In this document: piece after piece, positions 38,559-50,285 of the stretch
Layout of the letters: each line of letters starts with the position of its first letter
Position numbering within the stretch: the stretch's first letter is position 1
Assembly: GCA_012026885.1 (NCBI GenBank)
Contig: VEPL01000032.1
Span: forward strand, 32,335-96,334
Reading direction: 5' to 3'
DNA length: 64,000 nucleotides
From: Betaproteobacteria bacterium
GTDB taxonomy: Bacteria; Pseudomonadota; Gammaproteobacteria; Burkholderiales; Rhodocyclaceae
Notes under the pieces: generated by a model
Database searches by the model: none
Seen by the model: only the letters and a program-made list of their open reading frames with translations
Told to the model about the DNA's origin: nothing
Position numbers and translations under genes: made by a program

Positions 38559-40457
38559 CTATTTCCAGTCGCCGCGCAGGCGCGTGACGATCGCCTGCAG
38601 GTTGGCCGGACTGGCGTCGGCGGGCGGCACCGGCGGCGCCCCGGCGATGGCGATGCGCGAGAGGATGCCGCGGCGGAACGGCCGCGTCATCGCCGGGCCG
38701 TCCTTGCGCGAAAAGAAGCTGCCCCACAATCCTTGCAGCGCCAGCGGGATGACCGGTACCGGGTCGCGTTCGAGGATGCGCGTGACACCGGGGCGGAAGG
38801 GCAGGATGTCGCCGCTGGCGGTGATCGCACCTTCCGGGAAGATGCCGACCAGTTCGCCCTCGCGCAAGGCAGCCGACACATCGGCGAAGGCCTGCTCCAT
38901 CATCGCCGGATCCTCCTTCGCCGGGGCGATCGGGATCGCCCGCGTGTGGCGGAAAATGAAGGAAATCACCGGGGTGCGGAATATCCGGTGGTCCATCACG
39001 AAACGGATGGGACGCGGCGAGACGGCCATCAGGATGACCGGATCGACGAAACTGACGTGATTGCAGACGATCAGTGCTGCCCCCTCGGCCGGGATGTGTT
39101 CGACGCCGCGCTTCTGAATGCGGTAGAAAACGTGGATCAGTAGCCAGGCGATGAAGCGCAGCAGGAATTCCGGTACCAGGCCGTAGATAAAGATGGCAAC
39201 GGCGGCGTTGCACAGCGCAGCCACGGCGAACAGCATGGGGATCGACATGCCCTCGGCGAGGAATCCGGCGGCGGCCAGCGAGCCGACCACCATGAACAGC
39301 GCGTTCAGGATGTTGTTGGCGGCGATGATGCGGGCCCGGTGCGCCGGCGCACTGCGCTGCTGCACCAGCGCATAGAGCGGGACGATGAAGAAGCCGCCGA
39401 ACAGGCCGAGCAGCAGCAGGTCGAGCAGCGCGTGCCAGATCGCCGGACTGGCGAGCATTTCGGCCAGCGGCAGCACATGGCTGGGCGCCGGCAAGCCCAT
39501 CGACGTGATGGCGAAGTCGAGTCCGAACACGGTCAGCCCGATCGATCCGAACGGGACGAGGCCGAGTTCGACGCGTCGCGCCGACATCCGCTCGCAAAGC
39601 AGCGACCCGACCCCGATGCCGACCGTGAATACGGCGAGCAGCAGCGTCACCGCCGCTTCGCCGCCGCCAAGGACGTTCTTGCCGTAGGCCGGGATCTGGG
39701 CGAGGAACAGGGCGCCGTAGAGCCAGAACCACGAAATGCCGAGGATGGAGAGGAAGACCACGCGGTTCTCGCGCGCGAAACCGATGTTGCGCCAGGTTTC
39801 GGTCAGCGGATTGGGATTGACCACGAGTTCCGGTGCCGGCGGCGGCGCCGCGGGGATACCCCGGCTCGCCAGGTAGCCGGCCACGGCGACGACGATGCCG
39901 GCCCCGGCGATCCAGGCCGGATCGAGCCCGGCGCCGGCGAGCAGGCCGCCGGACAGCGTGCCGATCAGGATGGCGACGAAGGTCCCGGCCTCGATCTGCG
40001 CATTGCCGCCGACCAGTTCCTCCTCGCGCAGGTGCTGCGGCAGGATGGCGTACTTCACCGGCCCGAACAGCGTCGACTGCAGCCCGAGCAGGAACAGCGC
40101 GGCCAGCAGCCAGGCCAGGCTGTGCAGCCAGAAACCGGCCAGCGCGACACCCATGATGACGACCTCGAGCAGCTTGGTCCAGCGTGCGATCAGCGCCTTG
40201 TCGTATTTGTCCGCCAGTTGCCCCGAGGTGGCCGAAAACAGGAAGAAGGGCAGGATGAACAGCCCGGCCGCCAGGTTGGCGAGGATCTCCGGGCGCAGCG
40301 TCGTCCATTGCGCGGCCTGGAAGGTAACCAGCACGACCAGCGCGTTCTTGTACAGGTTGTCGTTGAAGGCGCCGAGGAACTGCGTCAGGAACAGCGGCCC
40401 GAAGCGGCGTGTGCCGAGCAGGCGGAACTGGCCACCCCCGTGTTCGCCGCCGCTCAT
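38559..40457 (-). CDS. LplT-like MFS transporter fused to PlsC-type acyltransferase
   Basis: A 632-residue fusion. Residues ~1-430 form an MFS transporter of the lysophospholipid flippase LplT type ([19 protein letters not shown] at the start). Residues ~440-632 form a 1-acylglycerophosphate acyltransferase-like domain with NHVSFVD (466-472) and FPEG (540-543). It lacks the acyl-ACP synthetase domain of the three-part LplT-PlsC-Aas fusions known elsewhere. Together the two domains suggest import and re-acylation of lysophospholipids at the inner membrane. It is 22 bases upstream of ubiA on the same strand. Confidence 0.9.
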   Translation of the reverse strand: MSGGEHGGGQFRLLGTRRFGPLFLTQFLGAFNDNLYKNALVVLVTFQAAQWTTLRPEILANLAAGLFILPFFLFSATSGQLADKYDKALIARWTKLLEVVIMGVALAGFWLHSLAWLLAALFLLGLQSTLFGPVKYAILPQHLREEELVGGNAQIEAGTFVAILIGTLSGGLLAGAGLDPAWIAGAGIVVAVAGYLASRGIPAAPPPAPELVVNPNPLTETWRNIGFARENRVVFLSILGISWFWLYGALFLAQIPAYGKNVLGGGEAAVTLLLAVFTVGIGVGSLLCERMSARRVELGLVPFGSIGLTVFGLDFAITSMGLPAPSHVLPLAEMLASPAIWHALLDLLLLGLFGGFFIVPLYALVQQRSAPAHRARIIAANNILNALFMVVGSLAAAGFLAEGMSIPMLFAVAALCNAAVAIFIYGLVPEFLLRFIAWLLIHVFYRIQKRGVEHIPAEGAALIVCNHVSFVDPVILMAVSPRPIRFVMDHRIFRTPVISFIFRHTRAIPIAPAKEDPAMMEQAFADVSAALREGELVGIFPEGAITASGDILPFRPGVTRILERDPVPVIPLALQGLWGSFFSRKDGPAMTRPFRRGILSRIAIAGAPPVPPADASPANLQAIVTRLRGDWK

Positions 40458-40514
40458 CGAATTTTCCCCATCCGTGCCAGAATCCCCTCTTCGACCCCGC
40501 CATTATCACCCGAC

Positions 40515-41405
40515 ATGAAGCGCTCCCGCTGCGAAACCCTCGCCCTTCCCGCCGTCCGCCTCAACATCCGGCGCTGGGGCGACCCGGCGGCGCCGACGCT
40601 GTTCCTGCTGCACGGCTGGATGGACGTCTCCGCTTCCTTCCAGTTCGTCGTCGACGCACTGCAACGCGACTGGAACATCGTCGCCCCCGACTGGCGCGGC
40701 TTCGGGCCGTCGCAGTGGCTGGCCCGGCCCTACTACTTCGCCGACCACCTCGCCGACCTCGAGGCCATCCTCGACCGCTATTCGCCGGACGCGCCGGCGA
40801 CCCTGGTCGGCCACAGCATGGGCGGCATCCTCTCCTGCCTGTACGCCGGCATCCGTCCGCAACGGGTGGCGCGGGTCATCTCGCTGGAGGGCTTCGGCAT
40901 CGCACCGACGACGCCGGAAATGGCGCCCGACCGCTACGGGCAGTGGCTGGACGCGCAGAAGAAGCCGCCGCGTATGCACGTCTACGCGGACCGCGCCGCC
41001 TTTGCCAACCGCCTGCAGAAGACCGACCGTTTTCTCAGCGCGAAACGGGCCGACTTCCTGGCCCGCCACCTTGCCCGCATCGGCGACGGCGAGGACCGGG
41101 CCGGCCAGCGTCGCCACGGCATCGTCTGGAACGGCGACCCGTGGCACAAGGCGCCCGGCGCCTACCTGTTCCGCCTCGAGGAATCGATGGCCATCTGGAA
41201 GCGCGTCGCCTGCCCGGTGCTCTGGGTCGCCGGCCGCCAATCGTGGGTCGTGCGCGAATACGCCAGCCGCCCCGGCGACTGGGACGCCCGCCGCGCCTGC
41301 TTCGCCGACATCGCCGAAGCCTGGGTCGAGGACGCCGATCACATGCTCCACCACGACCAGCCCGAGGCCGTCGCCCGCATCATCGAGGAGTTCCTGCCGG
41401 GCTGA
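40515..41405 (+). CDS. Alpha/beta-fold hydrolase
   Basis: A 296-residue hydrolase. The oxyanion segment is LLHGWMDVS, the nucleophile elbow GHSMGG carries the catalytic Ser, and the C-terminal DADHMLHHDQP supplies the His. No signal peptide is present. It is divergent from the MFS-acyltransferase gene, with 57 bp between the starts. The substrate cannot be told from sequence; esters or lactones are typical of this class. Confidence 0.9.
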   Translation: MKRSRCETLALPAVRLNIRRWGDPAAPTLFLLHGWMDVSASFQFVVDALQRDWNIVAPDWRGFGPSQWLARPYYFADHLADLEAILDRYSPDAPATLVGHSMGGILSCLYAGIRPQRVARVISLEGFGIAPTTPEMAPDRYGQWLDAQKKPPRMHVYADRAAFANRLQKTDRFLSAKRADFLARHLARIGDGEDRAGQRRHGIVWNGDPWHKAPGAYLFRLEESMAIWKRVACPVLWVAGRQSWVVREYASRPGDWDARRACFADIAEAWVEDADHMLHHDQPEAVARIIEEFLPG

Positions 41406-41450
41406 GCAATCGCCGCGGTCAACCGGGCTGCAAGGAGAAATTCCTCCGCG

Positions 41451-43486
<2,036 letters not shown>

Positions 43487-43490
<4 letters not shown>

Positions 43491-43870
43491 CCGCCGATGA
43501 ACATCACCGCATCGGCCTCGACCAGCGCGCCGCGCGGCAGGGCCAGTACGCCGACGGCGGCGCGCGCCGGGAAAGGCTCGCTGAAGTAGCGCGCCATCGT
43601 CTCGTTCACTTTGGCGAAGTTGGCGAGGTCGGTCAGGAAGACATTGAGCTTGACCACGTCGGCGAGCGATCCGCCGGCCGCCTCGGCAACGGCCTTGAGG
43701 TTGTCGAAAACGCGAACGATCTGCGCGTCGATGCCGTCTACCATCTGCATGGTGGCCGGATCGAGGCCGATCTGCCCGGAGAGGTAAACGGTGTCGCCGA
43801 CGCGCACGGCTTGCGAATAGGTGCCGATGGCGGCCGGCGCATTCGGGGTGGAGATGATGGTCTTGGCCAT
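43487..43870 (-). CDS. ridA: RidA family reactive imine/enamine deaminase
   Basis: A 127-residue trimeric enzyme that hydrolyses 2-aminoacrylate-type imines from PLP enzymes and so protects metabolism. The family opening [18 protein letters not shown] and the catalytic Arg103 in PARAAVGV match E. coli RidA (Arg105). The closing [11 protein letters not shown] is close to the family form. AGGAAAG precedes the ATG. It is coupled to recG by a four-base overlap, a common betaproteobacterial pair. Confidence 0.94.
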
Positions 43871-43910
43871 GAGAAACTTTCCTGGACGATATTCGGAACG
43901 AGAATTCTAG

Positions 43911-44243
43911 ATGAACCCGCGCATCGCATCCCTCGAAAAACTGGTCGGCGGCCCGCGCGACGGCGCCCTGCTGCGCTTCTCGCTGGGCAACGAATACTGG
44001 CACGCCGGCGACCTCGCCTGCGCCGAAAATGCCTTCCGCGCAGCGGTCGACCGCGACAGCCGCTACTCGGCGGCGTGGAAGGCACTGGGCAAGGTGCTGG
44101 CCGAAGCCGGCAAGGCCGCCGAGGCACTGGCCGCCTTCGAGCGCGGCATCGCGGTGGCCGATGAACGCGGTGACGTGCAGGCCGCCAAGGAAATGACGGT
44201 GTTCGCGAAGCGCGCGCGCAAGGCGCTCGACGCGGCCGGCTGA
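43911..44243 (+). CDS. Small TPR-repeat protein
   Basis: A 110-residue helical protein with two tetratricopeptide-like repeats (ALLRFSLGNEYWHAGDLACA and SAAWKALGKVLAEAGKAAEA). It has no signal peptide and is probably a cytoplasmic interaction module. It starts 40 bases from the divergent ridA. The ATG lies directly at an XbaI-like TCTAGA with no clear Shine-Dalgarno. Function is unknown. Confidence 0.78.
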   Translation: MNPRIASLEKLVGGPRDGALLRFSLGNEYWHAGDLACAENAFRAAVDRDSRYSAAWKALGKVLAEAGKAAEALAAFERGIAVADERGDVQAAKEMTVFAKRARKALDAAG

Positions 44244-44642
44244 TCAGTCCGCTTCGGGTACTGGCCGCTTGTTGCCGTTGCTGTCGATGGCGACGTAGGT
44301 GAGCTGGGCCTCGGTGACCTTGACCGTGACCGGGGCGGCGTAGTTGCGCTCGGCGTAGACCTCGACATTGACGGTGATCGACGTGCGCCCGATGTGCACG
44401 ATGTCGGCGTAGAGGCTGACGATGTCGCCGACCGAGATCGGCTGCTTGAACAGGAAGGAATTCACCGACACCGTCGCCACGCGGCCGCGCGCGCGGCGCA
44501 TGGCGGGGATGGCGCCGGCAACGTCGACCTGCGCCATGACCCAGCCGCCGAACACGTCGCCGTTCTGGTTGAGGTCGGCCGGCATCGGCACGACGCGCAG
44601 CACGGGCTGCTTCGGGGGGAGCTGGATGCGGTCGACGGTCAT
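44244..44642 (-). CDS. Acyl-CoA thioesterase, YciA-like hotdog
   Basis: A 132-residue hotdog-fold thioesterase. The active-site segment is NQNGDVFGGWVMAQVD, with Asn/Asp and Gly positions as in YciA and cytosolic acyl-CoA thioesterases, and VNSFLFKQPISVGDIVSLYA is conserved downstream. It hydrolyses acyl-CoA to free acid and CoA. Its end abuts the convergent TPR gene with no spacer. Confidence 0.92.
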   Translation of the reverse strand: MTVDRIQLPPKQPVLRVVPMPADLNQNGDVFGGWVMAQVDVAGAIPAMRRARGRVATVSVNSFLFKQPISVGDIVSLYADIVHIGRTSITVNVEVYAERNYAAPVTVKVTEAQLTYVAIDSNGNKRPVPEAD

Positions 44643-44727
44643 GGCGGGCTGATTTCCGGCAAAGGGCCGATTTTCGCGGAATCGGCCAAGTTTTCATATA
44701 CTCGAGGCAAACCATAAAGGCCCCCCG

Positions 44728-46536
44728 ATGCGCCGTGCCACCGCCCTCCCCAAGCCGCCTGCCGGCGAGCCGATCCCCGAAACGCATGCGTGGCTGACGC
44801 TGCGCACGCTTTTCCCCTACCTGTGGGCCTACCGTTTCCGCGTCATTGCCGCGCTCGGCTGCCTGGTCGCCGCCAAGGTCGCCAACGTGACCGTGCCGGT
44901 GGTATTCAAGAACATGATCGACGGACTGTCGGGCAGCGAGCAGGCGCTCGTGCTGCCGGTCCTGCTGCTGCTCCTGTACGGCGCGCTGCGCTTCTCGACG
45001 GCCCTGTTCACCGAGCTGCGCGAGTTCCTGTTCGCCCGCGTCACCCAGCGCGCGGTGCGCCAGGTCGCGCTCGAGGTCTTCCGCCACCTGCACGCGCTGT
45101 CGCTGCGCTTCCACCTCGAACGGCAGACCGGCGGGGTCTCGCGCGACATCGAGCGCGGCACCCGCTCGATCTCCTCGCTGATCTCCTACACGCTCTACTC
45201 GATCCTGCCGACGCTGGTCGAAATCGGGCTCGTGCTCGCCATCCTGTTCGTCAAGTACGACCTGGGCTACGTCATCATCACCCTCGCCTCGCTGGTCACC
45301 TACATCGTATTCACTGTGGTGGTCAGCAACTGGCGCATCGACATCCGCCGTGCGGTCAACGAGAACGACTCGGCCGCCAACACGCGCGCCATCGACAGCC
45401 TGCTCAACTACGAGACGGTCAAGTATTTCAACAACGAGGCGTGGGAGGCGCGCCGCTACGACGAGCAGATGATCCAGTGGGAGAACGCGGCGACACGCAG
45501 CCAGACCACGCTGTCCTTCCTCAACCTCGGCCAGCAGGCGATCATCGCGCTCGGCGTCACGGCGATGATGTGGCGCGCCGCGCAGGGCGTCGTTGCCGGC
45601 ACGATGAGCATCGGCGACCTCGTGCTGGTCAATGCCTTCCTGATCCAGCTCTACATCCCGCTCAACTTCCTCGGCATCGTGTACCGCGAGATCCGCCAGG
45701 CGATGACCGACATCGAGCGCATGTTCAAGCTACTCCAGGAGAACCGCGAGATCGCCGATGCGCCCGATGCGCGCGACCTGCCGCCGGGACCGCTGCAGGT
45801 CAATTTCGACGGCGTGTCGTTCGCTTACGAGAAGGAACGCAGCATCCTCGCCAACGTCGACTTCGCCATTCCGCCCGGGCACACGGTCGCCGTCGTCGGT
45901 CACTCGGGCGCCGGCAAGTCGACGCTGTCACGACTGCTCTTCCGTTTCTACGACGTCACCGGCGGCGCCGTGCGCATCAACGGCATCGACCTGCGTGCGC
46001 TGAAGCAGTCGAGCCTGCGCGCGGCGATCGGCATCGTGCCGCAGGATACCGTCCTGTTCAACGACACGATCTTCTACAACATCAACTACGGCCGCCCCGA
46101 CGCCAGCCGCGACGAGGTCTTCGCGGCAGCGCGGGCGGCCCAACTGCACGACTTCATCGAATCGCTGCCGCAAAAGTACGAGACCCGGGTCGGCGAGCGC
46201 GGCCTGAAGCTCTCGGGCGGCGAAAAGCAGCGCGTCGCGATCGCCCGCGCGCTGCTCAAGAACCCGCCCATCCTGATCTTCGACGAGGCGACATCCGCGC
46301 TTGACTCGGCCACCGAGCGGGCTATCCAGGGCCAGATGGAACTGGCGGCGGTCGGGCGCACCACGCTGGTCATCGCCCACCGCCTGTCGACGGTAATGAA
46401 CGCCGACGAAATCCTGGTCATGGAAGAAGGGCGCATCGTCGAGCGCGGCCGCCATGCCGCACTGCTCGATGCCAGTGGAGTCTACGCCGGAATGTGGTGG
46501 CTGCAGCAGCAGGAACAGGCGGCCGAAACCGCTTAG
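44728..46536 (+). CDS. Atm1/HMT-like ABC exporter (fused permease-ATPase)
   Basis: A 602-residue half transporter. The N-terminal membrane domain (about residues 30-330) has six helices and the sequence SLLNYETVKYFNNEAWEARRYDEQ, a signature of the Atm1/HMT1/ABCB7 group, which exports glutathione-linked compounds or heavy metals. The ATPase domain shows GHSGAGKST (Walker A), LSGGEKQR, ILIFDEATSALD (Walker B) and IAHRLST (H-loop). It is a single gene between the thioesterase and the glt operon. Confidence 0.92.
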   Translation: MRRATALPKPPAGEPIPETHAWLTLRTLFPYLWAYRFRVIAALGCLVAAKVANVTVPVVFKNMIDGLSGSEQALVLPVLLLLLYGALRFSTALFTELREFLFARVTQRAVRQVALEVFRHLHALSLRFHLERQTGGVSRDIERGTRSISSLISYTLYSILPTLVEIGLVLAILFVKYDLGYVIITLASLVTYIVFTVVVSNWRIDIRRAVNENDSAANTRAIDSLLNYETVKYFNNEAWEARRYDEQMIQWENAATRSQTTLSFLNLGQQAIIALGVTAMMWRAAQGVVAGTMSIGDLVLVNAFLIQLYIPLNFLGIVYREIRQAMTDIERMFKLLQENREIADAPDARDLPPGPLQVNFDGVSFAYEKERSILANVDFAIPPGHTVAVVGHSGAGKSTLSRLLFRFYDVTGGAVRINGIDLRALKQSSLRAAIGIVPQDTVLFNDTIFYNINYGRPDASRDEVFAAARAAQLHDFIESLPQKYETRVGERGLKLSGGEKQRVAIARALLKNPPILIFDEATSALDSATERAIQGQMELAAVGRTTLVIAHRLSTVMNADEILVMEEGRIVERGRHAALLDASGVYAGMWWLQQQEQAAETA

Positions 46537-46611
46537 AACTGCTCTATACTCGCCGGCATCGGGTGCCCGTACATGGGGCTCCCGCCCCACGTTCCCCGAG
46601 GAGAATGCTGC

Positions 46612-47523
46612 ATGAAGATAACAAGCATCGTCGCCGCAGGCCTGATGACCGCTGCGGTCACCGCCCTGCCCGCGCTGGCCCAGGATGCCGGCACGCTCAA
46701 GAAGATCAAGGACAGCGGCTCGGTCACCATGGGTGTGCGCGAATCGTCCGGTGGTCTCTCGTTCACGCTGGGAGACGGCAAGTTCGCCGGTTTCCACGTC
46801 GAACTGTGCGAGCGGGTACTGGCCGATGTCCGCAAGCAACTGGGCATGTCCCAGATGAACGTCAAGTTCCAGCCGGTCACCTCGCAGAACCGCATTCCGC
46901 TGATGCAGAACGGCACCATCGATATCGAGTGCGGCTCGACCACCAACAATGCTGCGCGCCAGAAGGACGTCGCCTTCGCCGTGACCACTTACGTCGAGGA
47001 AGTTCGCATCGCGACCAAGGCCAACTCCGGCATCACGGCGATTGCCCAGCTGAACGGCCGGAACGTCGCGACGACGACGGGAACGACCTCGGTGCAGCTG
47101 CTGCGCAAGCACGAGCGCGCTACCGGTGTCGACTTCAAGGAGGTCTTCGGCAAGGACCACGCCGACAGCTTCCTGCTGCTCGAGTCCGGGCGCGCCGATG
47201 CCTTCGTGATGGATGCCCAGATCCTTGCCGGCCTCATCGCCAAGTCCAAGACCCCGGGCGACTATAGGATCGTCGGCGAGGTGCTCAACGTCGAACCGAT
47301 CAACATCATGCTGCGCAAGGATGATCCGGCCTTCAAGAAGGCGGTCGATGACAGCCTGATCAAGCTGATGAAGTCCGGCGAGATCGCGAAGATCTACGAC
47401 AAGTGGTTCATGCAGCCCATCCCGCCAGCCAACGTCCGCATCGGACTGCCGGCGTCGGAGGCGACGAAGGCGGCCTGGGCCAACCCGAACGACAAGCCGG
47501 CTGAAGACTACGCCAAGAAGTGA
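46612..47523 (+). CDS. gltI: Glutamate/aspartate ABC transporter substrate-binding protein
   Basis: A 303-residue periplasmic binding protein with a signal peptide (MKITSIVAAGLMTAAVTALP, cleaved near ALAQ-DA). The DEBP-type signatures are VTMGVRESSGGLSFTLGDGK, FHVELCERVLADV and IDIECGSTTNNAARQKDVAF. Size and context with gltJKL indicate import of glutamate/aspartate. GAGGAG nine bases upstream supports the ATG at 46612 over an upstream in-frame ATG at 46573. Confidence 0.93.
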   Translation: MKITSIVAAGLMTAAVTALPALAQDAGTLKKIKDSGSVTMGVRESSGGLSFTLGDGKFAGFHVELCERVLADVRKQLGMSQMNVKFQPVTSQNRIPLMQNGTIDIECGSTTNNAARQKDVAFAVTTYVEEVRIATKANSGITAIAQLNGRNVATTTGTTSVQLLRKHERATGVDFKEVFGKDHADSFLLLESGRADAFVMDAQILAGLIAKSKTPGDYRIVGEVLNVEPINIMLRKDDPAFKKAVDDSLIKLMKSGEIAKIYDKWFMQPIPPANVRIGLPASEATKAAWANPNDKPAEDYAKK

Positions 47524-47588
47524 CCGGTCTGTCGGACTGACGGCCCCGCCCGCCTGCGAGCGGGGCACGAACCTGGAGCGACGAGAAA

Positions 47589-48335
47589 TTGGCTGACTGG
47601 GACTGGCAGGTTTTCTGCAAGGACACGATCGAAGGTGAGGTTATCCCGCGCTGTTTCGGCGGCGGAGGCGACATCACTTACCTCGACTGGATGCTTTCTG
47701 CGTGGGGCTGGACGCTTTCCGTCTCGCTGCTCAGCCTGGCCGTGGCGATCGTTTTCGGGTCGCTGATGGGGATCCTGCGCACCACACCCAACCGCGGCCT
47801 CGTCTTTCTGGGCAATGCGTGGACAGAGTTGTTCCGCAACATTCCGCTGCTCGTCCAGATCGTCCTCTGGTACCACGTCGTTCCCGCTTTCATCCCCGCT
47901 TTGCGCGGTGTGCCGAGTTTCCTTCTGGTCGTCGCCGCACTTGGCCTGTTCACGTCGGCCCGGATTTCCGAGCAGGTTCGCGCCGGCATCCAGTCGCTAC
48001 CGCGCGGCCAGCGCATGGCCGGGCTCGCCATGGGCTTCACGCTGCCGCAGACGTATCGCTTCATCCTTCTGCCGATGGCGTTCCGCATCATCATCCCGCC
48101 GCTGACCAGCGAGTCGATGAATATCGTCAAGAACTCGTCGGTCGCCTTCGCGGTGAGTATCGCCGAACTGACCCTGTTCGCGATGCAGGCACAGGAGGAA
48201 ACCGCGCGCGGCATCGAGATCTACCTCGCGGTGACCGGCCTCTACTTCATCAGCGCCTTTGCGATCAACCGCATCATGCACTTCATCGAGGGCCGGGTTA
48301 GCGTACCGGGCCTGATCGCGGCAGGAGGCAAGTGA
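47589..48335 (+). CDS. gltJ: Glutamate/aspartate ABC transporter permease GltJ
   Basis: A 248-residue HisM-type permease. It begins with a TTG at 47589 preceded by GGAGCGACGAG; no ATG lies before the first conserved residues (WDWQVFCKDTIEG). About five transmembrane helices and the EAA loop (EQVRAGIQSLPRGQRMAGLAMG) that contacts GltL are present. It follows gltI by 65 bases and overlaps gltK. Confidence 0.93.
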   Translation: MADWDWQVFCKDTIEGEVIPRCFGGGGDITYLDWMLSAWGWTLSVSLLSLAVAIVFGSLMGILRTTPNRGLVFLGNAWTELFRNIPLLVQIVLWYHVVPAFIPALRGVPSFLLVVAALGLFTSARISEQVRAGIQSLPRGQRMAGLAMGFTLPQTYRFILLPMAFRIIIPPLTSESMNIVKNSSVAFAVSIAELTLFAMQAQEETARGIEIYLAVTGLYFISAFAINRIMHFIEGRVSVPGLIAAGGK

Positions 48336-49009
48336 TGCTCGACCTCAACCTCGACTTCGCTTTCCTGACCCCCGATGTCATCAGCGGCTACATCGTCAAA
48401 GGATTCGTTTTTTCTCTGCAACTCACTCTGGTCGCCATGCTCGGCGGCATCGTGCTGGGCACCCTGCTCGCCCTGATGCGCCTGTCGAGCAAGCCGTGGC
48501 TGGTCATGCCCGCCGCCGCCTACGTGAACACCATGCGCAGCATTCCGCTGGTCATGGTCATCCTCTGGTTCTTCTTGCTGATCCCGCTGCTCAGCGGAAG
48601 GCCGCTCGGCGCCGAGATGTCGGCCATGATCACCTTTACCCTGTTCGAGGCCGCCTACTATTCGGAAATCATGCGTGCCGGCATCCAGAGCATTCCGAAG
48701 GGTCAGGTCGCCGCGGGCTACGCGCTGGGGATGACCTACGGCCAGACCATGCGCGAAGTCGTGCTGCCACAGGCCTTCCGCAACATGCTGCCGGTTCTGC
48801 TCACCCAGACCATCATCCTGTTCCAGGATACATCCCTGGTCTATGCCATCGGTGCCTACGACCTGCTCAAGGGCTTCGAGATCGCCGGCAAGAACTTCAA
48901 CCGCCCGGTGGAGACCTACCTCGTCGCCGCCGCCATCTATTTCGTCATCTGCTTCAGCCTGTCGATGCTCGTCAAGAAGCTGCAGGTACGCATCGCAATC
49001 ATCCGCTAA
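48335..49009 (+). CDS. gltK: Glutamate/aspartate ABC transporter permease GltK
   Basis: A 224-residue permease partner of GltJ, with five helices and the EAA loop EIMRAGIQSIPKGQVAAGYA. AGGAGG lies six bases before ATG 48335, so I prefer this start to the GTG at 48332. The start overlaps the gltJ stop by one base. gltL follows 17 bases after its stop. Confidence 0.94.
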   Translation: MLDLNLDFAFLTPDVISGYIVKGFVFSLQLTLVAMLGGIVLGTLLALMRLSSKPWLVMPAAAYVNTMRSIPLVMVILWFFLLIPLLSGRPLGAEMSAMITFTLFEAAYYSEIMRAGIQSIPKGQVAAGYALGMTYGQTMREVVLPQAFRNMLPVLLTQTIILFQDTSLVYAIGAYDLLKGFEIAGKNFNRPVETYLVAAAIYFVICFSLSMLVKKLQVRIAIIR

Positions 49010-49026
49010 GTCAGGACCCTTTCATC

Positions 49027-49761
49027 ATGCCCATGATCGAGATAAAAAATGTCGGCAAGTGGTACGGCGACTTCAACGTGCTCGCCGATTGCACCACCCA
49101 GGTCGAAAAGGGTGAGGTCATCGTCGTTTGCGGACCGTCGGGTTCCGGCAAATCGACGCTGATCAAGTGCGTCAACGGCCTCGAGCCGTTCCAGAAAGGC
49201 GAGATCCTGGTCAATGGGACCTCGGTCGGTGCGCCCGGAACGAATCTGTCCAGGCTGCGTTCGCACGTCGGCATGGTCTTTCAACATTTCGAGCTCTTTC
49301 CGCACATGAGCATTACGGAAAACCTCACCATCGGCCAGGTCAAGGTCCTGGGCCGCGGCAAGGAGGAAGCTCGGGATAAGGGGCTGAAGCTCCTCGACCG
49401 GGTTGGCCTCAAGGCACATGCCCACAAGTTCCCCGGTCAACTCTCGGGCGGCCAGCAGCAGCGCGTGGCAATCGCGCGCGCACTGGCCATGGACCCCATT
49501 TGCATGCTGTTCGACGAACCGACTTCGGCGCTCGACCCCGAGATGATCAATGAGGTGCTCGATGTCATGGTCCAGCTGGCCAAGGAAGGCATGACGATGA
49601 TGTGCGTGACCCACGAGATGGGCTTCGCACGCAAGGTCGCCAATCGCGTCATATTCATGGATCACGGGCGTATCGTCGAAGACGCCGACAAGGACGAGTT
49701 TTTCGGCACGCCGCGTTCGGACCGTGCCCAGCAATTCCTCGCCAAGATCCTGAATCACTGA
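49027..49761 (+). CDS. gltL: Glutamate/aspartate ABC transporter ATPase GltL
   Basis: A 244-residue polar amino acid importer ATPase. Walker A is GPSGSGKST, the signature LSGGQQQR, Walker B MLFDEPTSALD and the switch His in VTHEMGFA. MIEIKNVGKWYGDFNVL is the usual start; a second ATG at 49033 is also possible. It completes gltIJKL and ends at the terminator shared with the ribosomal block. Confidence 0.95.
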   Translation: MPMIEIKNVGKWYGDFNVLADCTTQVEKGEVIVVCGPSGSGKSTLIKCVNGLEPFQKGEILVNGTSVGAPGTNLSRLRSHVGMVFQHFELFPHMSITENLTIGQVKVLGRGKEEARDKGLKLLDRVGLKAHAHKFPGQLSGGQQQRVAIARALAMDPICMLFDEPTSALDPEMINEVLDVMVQLAKEGMTMMCVTHEMGFARKVANRVIFMDHGRIVEDADKDEFFGTPRSDRAQQFLAKILNH

Positions 49762-49776
49762 CCGCGGCGGACTGCC

Positions 49777-49806
49777 GAAAAAAAGGCCGGATCGCTCCGG
49801 CCTTTT
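49777..49806. terminator. Bidirectional terminator between gltL and rplQ
   Basis: The perfect stem AAGGCCGG/CCGGCCTT with a 6-base loop has an A run on one side and TTTT on the other. It can stop gltL transcription on plus and the long ribosomal-rpoA-rplQ transcript on minus. Confidence 0.88.
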
Positions 49807-49827
49807 GCATTGAAGTTTCGGCAGCGC

Positions 49828-50226
49828 TTACGCGGCCGCTTCCTCGACTTCGACGGCTTCGGTCGGTTCGGGACGATCGACCAGTTCGACGAAGGCCATC
49901 GGCGCATTGTCGCCGACGCGGAAACCGCACTTCAGGATACGCAGGTAGCCACCCGGACGGGTGGCGTAGCGCGGACCGATTTCGGCGAAGAGCTTGACGA
50001 CGATATCGCGGTCACGCAGGCGGTCGAAGGCCAGGCGCTTGTTGGCCAACGTCGGCGTCCGGCCGAGGGTGATCATCGGCTCGACGACGCGGCGCAGTTC
50101 CTTGGCCTTGGGCAGCGTGGTCTTGATTGCTTCGTGGCGGAGCAGCGAAACGGTCATGTTGCGCAGCATCGCCAGGCGATGGCTGCTGGTGCGGTTCAGT
50201 TTGCGAAGTCCATTGCGGTGACGCAT
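49828..50226 (-). CDS. rplQ: 50S ribosomal protein L17
   Basis: A 132-residue L17 with the standard opening [17 protein letters not shown] and a Glu-rich C-terminal tail. It is the last gene of the alpha operon, 59 bases after rpoA, and ends just before the shared terminator. Confidence 0.97.
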   Translation of the reverse strand: MRHRNGLRKLNRTSSHRLAMLRNMTVSLLRHEAIKTTLPKAKELRRVVEPMITLGRTPTLANKRLAFDRLRDRDIVVKLFAEIGPRYATRPGGYLRILKCGFRVGDNAPMAFVELVDRPEPTEAVEVEEAAA

Positions 50227-50285
50227 GGTTAATCCTTTCTATGTTCTGCAGGCGTCCCTTGGTCGCTGCAGCCCGGGCAGGTCGG

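Noticed and set aside
44697..44702. TATACT as a -10 box for the Atm1-like exporter
   Set aside because: No TTG-type -35 is found at the proper distance, so the match is not convincing alone.
46545..46550. TATACT as a -10 box for gltI
   Set aside because: No acceptable -35 lies 16-18 bases upstream, so I do not call a promoter; an activator-dependent promoter remains possible.
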